DNA of 64,000 nucleotides from Agrobacterium vitis (GTDB lineage Bacteria; Pseudomonadota; Alphaproteobacteria; Rhizobiales; Rhizobiaceae): NCBI RefSeq assembly GCF_014926405.1, contig NZ_JACXXJ020000002.1, positions 62,001 to 126,000 of the forward strand, read 5' to 3'. Shown piece by piece: positions 63,610 to 64,000 of this stretch (position 1 is its first letter; each line of letters starts with the position of its first letter). The notes under the pieces were generated by a model. It saw only the letters and a program-made list of their open reading frames with translations, ran no database searches and was not told where the DNA came from. The position numbers and the translations under genes were made by a program.

Positions 63610-64000
63610 TCAGAGCGATTCAAGGAACGCGAGCAGTTCGTCGTTGGGTCGATACCGCCCTAGATGGGCCTCCGGTCTCGCGACCTGAGAAAGCGCCTTC
63701 TCCTTCAACCGCATGTCGGCGTGGATGTAGATCTGGGTCGTTTCCACGGATTCATGACCAAGCCAGAGCGCGATCACGGATTGGTCGACGCCGTGATGGA
63801 GCAGTTCCATCGCGGTGCTATGCCGCAAGGTGTGCGGTGTAACCCGTTTGCTTGCCAGGCTCGGGCATGCTCGGGATGCCGTGAGGCAATGCTTGCGCAC
63901 CAGATGTTCCAATGCATCACGACTGAGCCGTTCGCCCCGGATCGAGGGGAACAGGGGACTGTCGCTGTCACTACGCTCCCCAATCCAACCCCGGATCAGC
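63610..64000 (-). CDS. Tyrosine recombinase (integrase), C-terminal part, runs off the edge
   Basis: At least 129 codons are inside the window; the start lies beyond 64000. Visible: RVTPHTLRHSTAMELLHHG (box II R/H), SVIALWLGHESVETTQIYIH (His and the nucleophile Tyr), then a short C-terminal helix. This is the complete catalytic core end of the phage-integrase family. Small integrases of this kind often occur as two or three overlapping genes (recombinase-in-trio elements) on rhizobial plasmids. The palindromic repeats directly after its stop codon could be its substrate. Confidence 0.9.
   Translation of the reverse strand, partial: LIRGWIGERSDSDSPLFPSIRGERLSRDALEHLVRKHCLTASRACPSLASKRVTPHTLRHSTAMELLHHGVDQSVIALWLGHESVETTQIYIHADMRLKEKALSQVARPEAHLGRYRPNDELLAFLESL

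Overview
The window is part of a tumour-inducing (Ti-type) plasmid of an Agrobacterium/Allorhizobium-group rhizobium. The evidence is a 25-bp T-DNA border repeat next to AT-rich DNA at the left edge, a complete vir regulon (virE3-E2-E1, virD5-D4-D3-D2-D1, virC1-C2, virG, virB11 to virB1, virA), the accessory vir genes virH, virJ, virR and virF, and a Ti-type conjugation region (traM, traHBFA, oriT, tra box, traCDG). VirE1/VirE2 are present and the GALLS protein is absent, which points to Ti rather than a GALLS-type Ri plasmid; VirF and VirJ resemble those of octopine-type plasmids. No opine gene, replication gene or traR lies in the window, so the exact plasmid type cannot be named.

Layout. 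1-324: left end of a T-DNA and its left border. 0.4-3.9 kb: decayed insertion sequences (IS66 and IS110 remnants, one nested in another). 3.9-34.6 kb: vir regulon. The minus strand carries virA, virB1-B11, virG, virD and virE; virC1-C2 runs the other way. Type IV secretion (VirB1-B11, VirD4) exports VirD2-bound T-strand and the effectors VirE2, VirE3, VirD5 and VirF. VirA/VirG sense plant phenolics and act through vir boxes, of which about ten candidates were found by eye. virA is followed by a cytochrome P450 (virH) and a deleted aminotransferase pseudogene. 35-44 kb: right-hand accessory vir region, with a chromosome-like kup K+ transporter, virJ, a broken LuxR gene, IS66 debris, virR, a HAD phosphatase, a small unknown gene behind a vir box, a broken EamA transporter and virF.

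44.4-52.4 kb: conjugation. traM (antiactivator of TraR), a ParDE-like toxin-antitoxin pair, traH-traB-traF-traA and, divergently, traC-traD-traG, with oriT and a palindromic tra box between them. TraA is internally deleted: the HUH metal-binding motif and the whole helicase are gone, so this transfer system probably lacks its relaxase.

52.5-64 kb: accessory region. It holds a phospholipase D-like protein, a WGR protein, an HU gene interrupted by a full group II intron whose removal restores a 92-residue HU, then a cassette (unknown HHT-motif protein, frameshifted unknown, putative antitoxin and zeta-like kinase toxin) flanked by two copies of a DUF736 segment. Last come a frameshifted PAPS-reductase-like gene, a truncated ardC, a perfect 36-bp palindrome and the 3' part of a tyrosine recombinase running off the edge.

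The points most worth a second look are the VirE2-like C-terminal domain proposed for VirD3 and its exact 225-nt repeats, the relaxase deletion, the intron-split HU gene, the vir-box-associated unknown gene, and the repeat-flanked toxin cassette.
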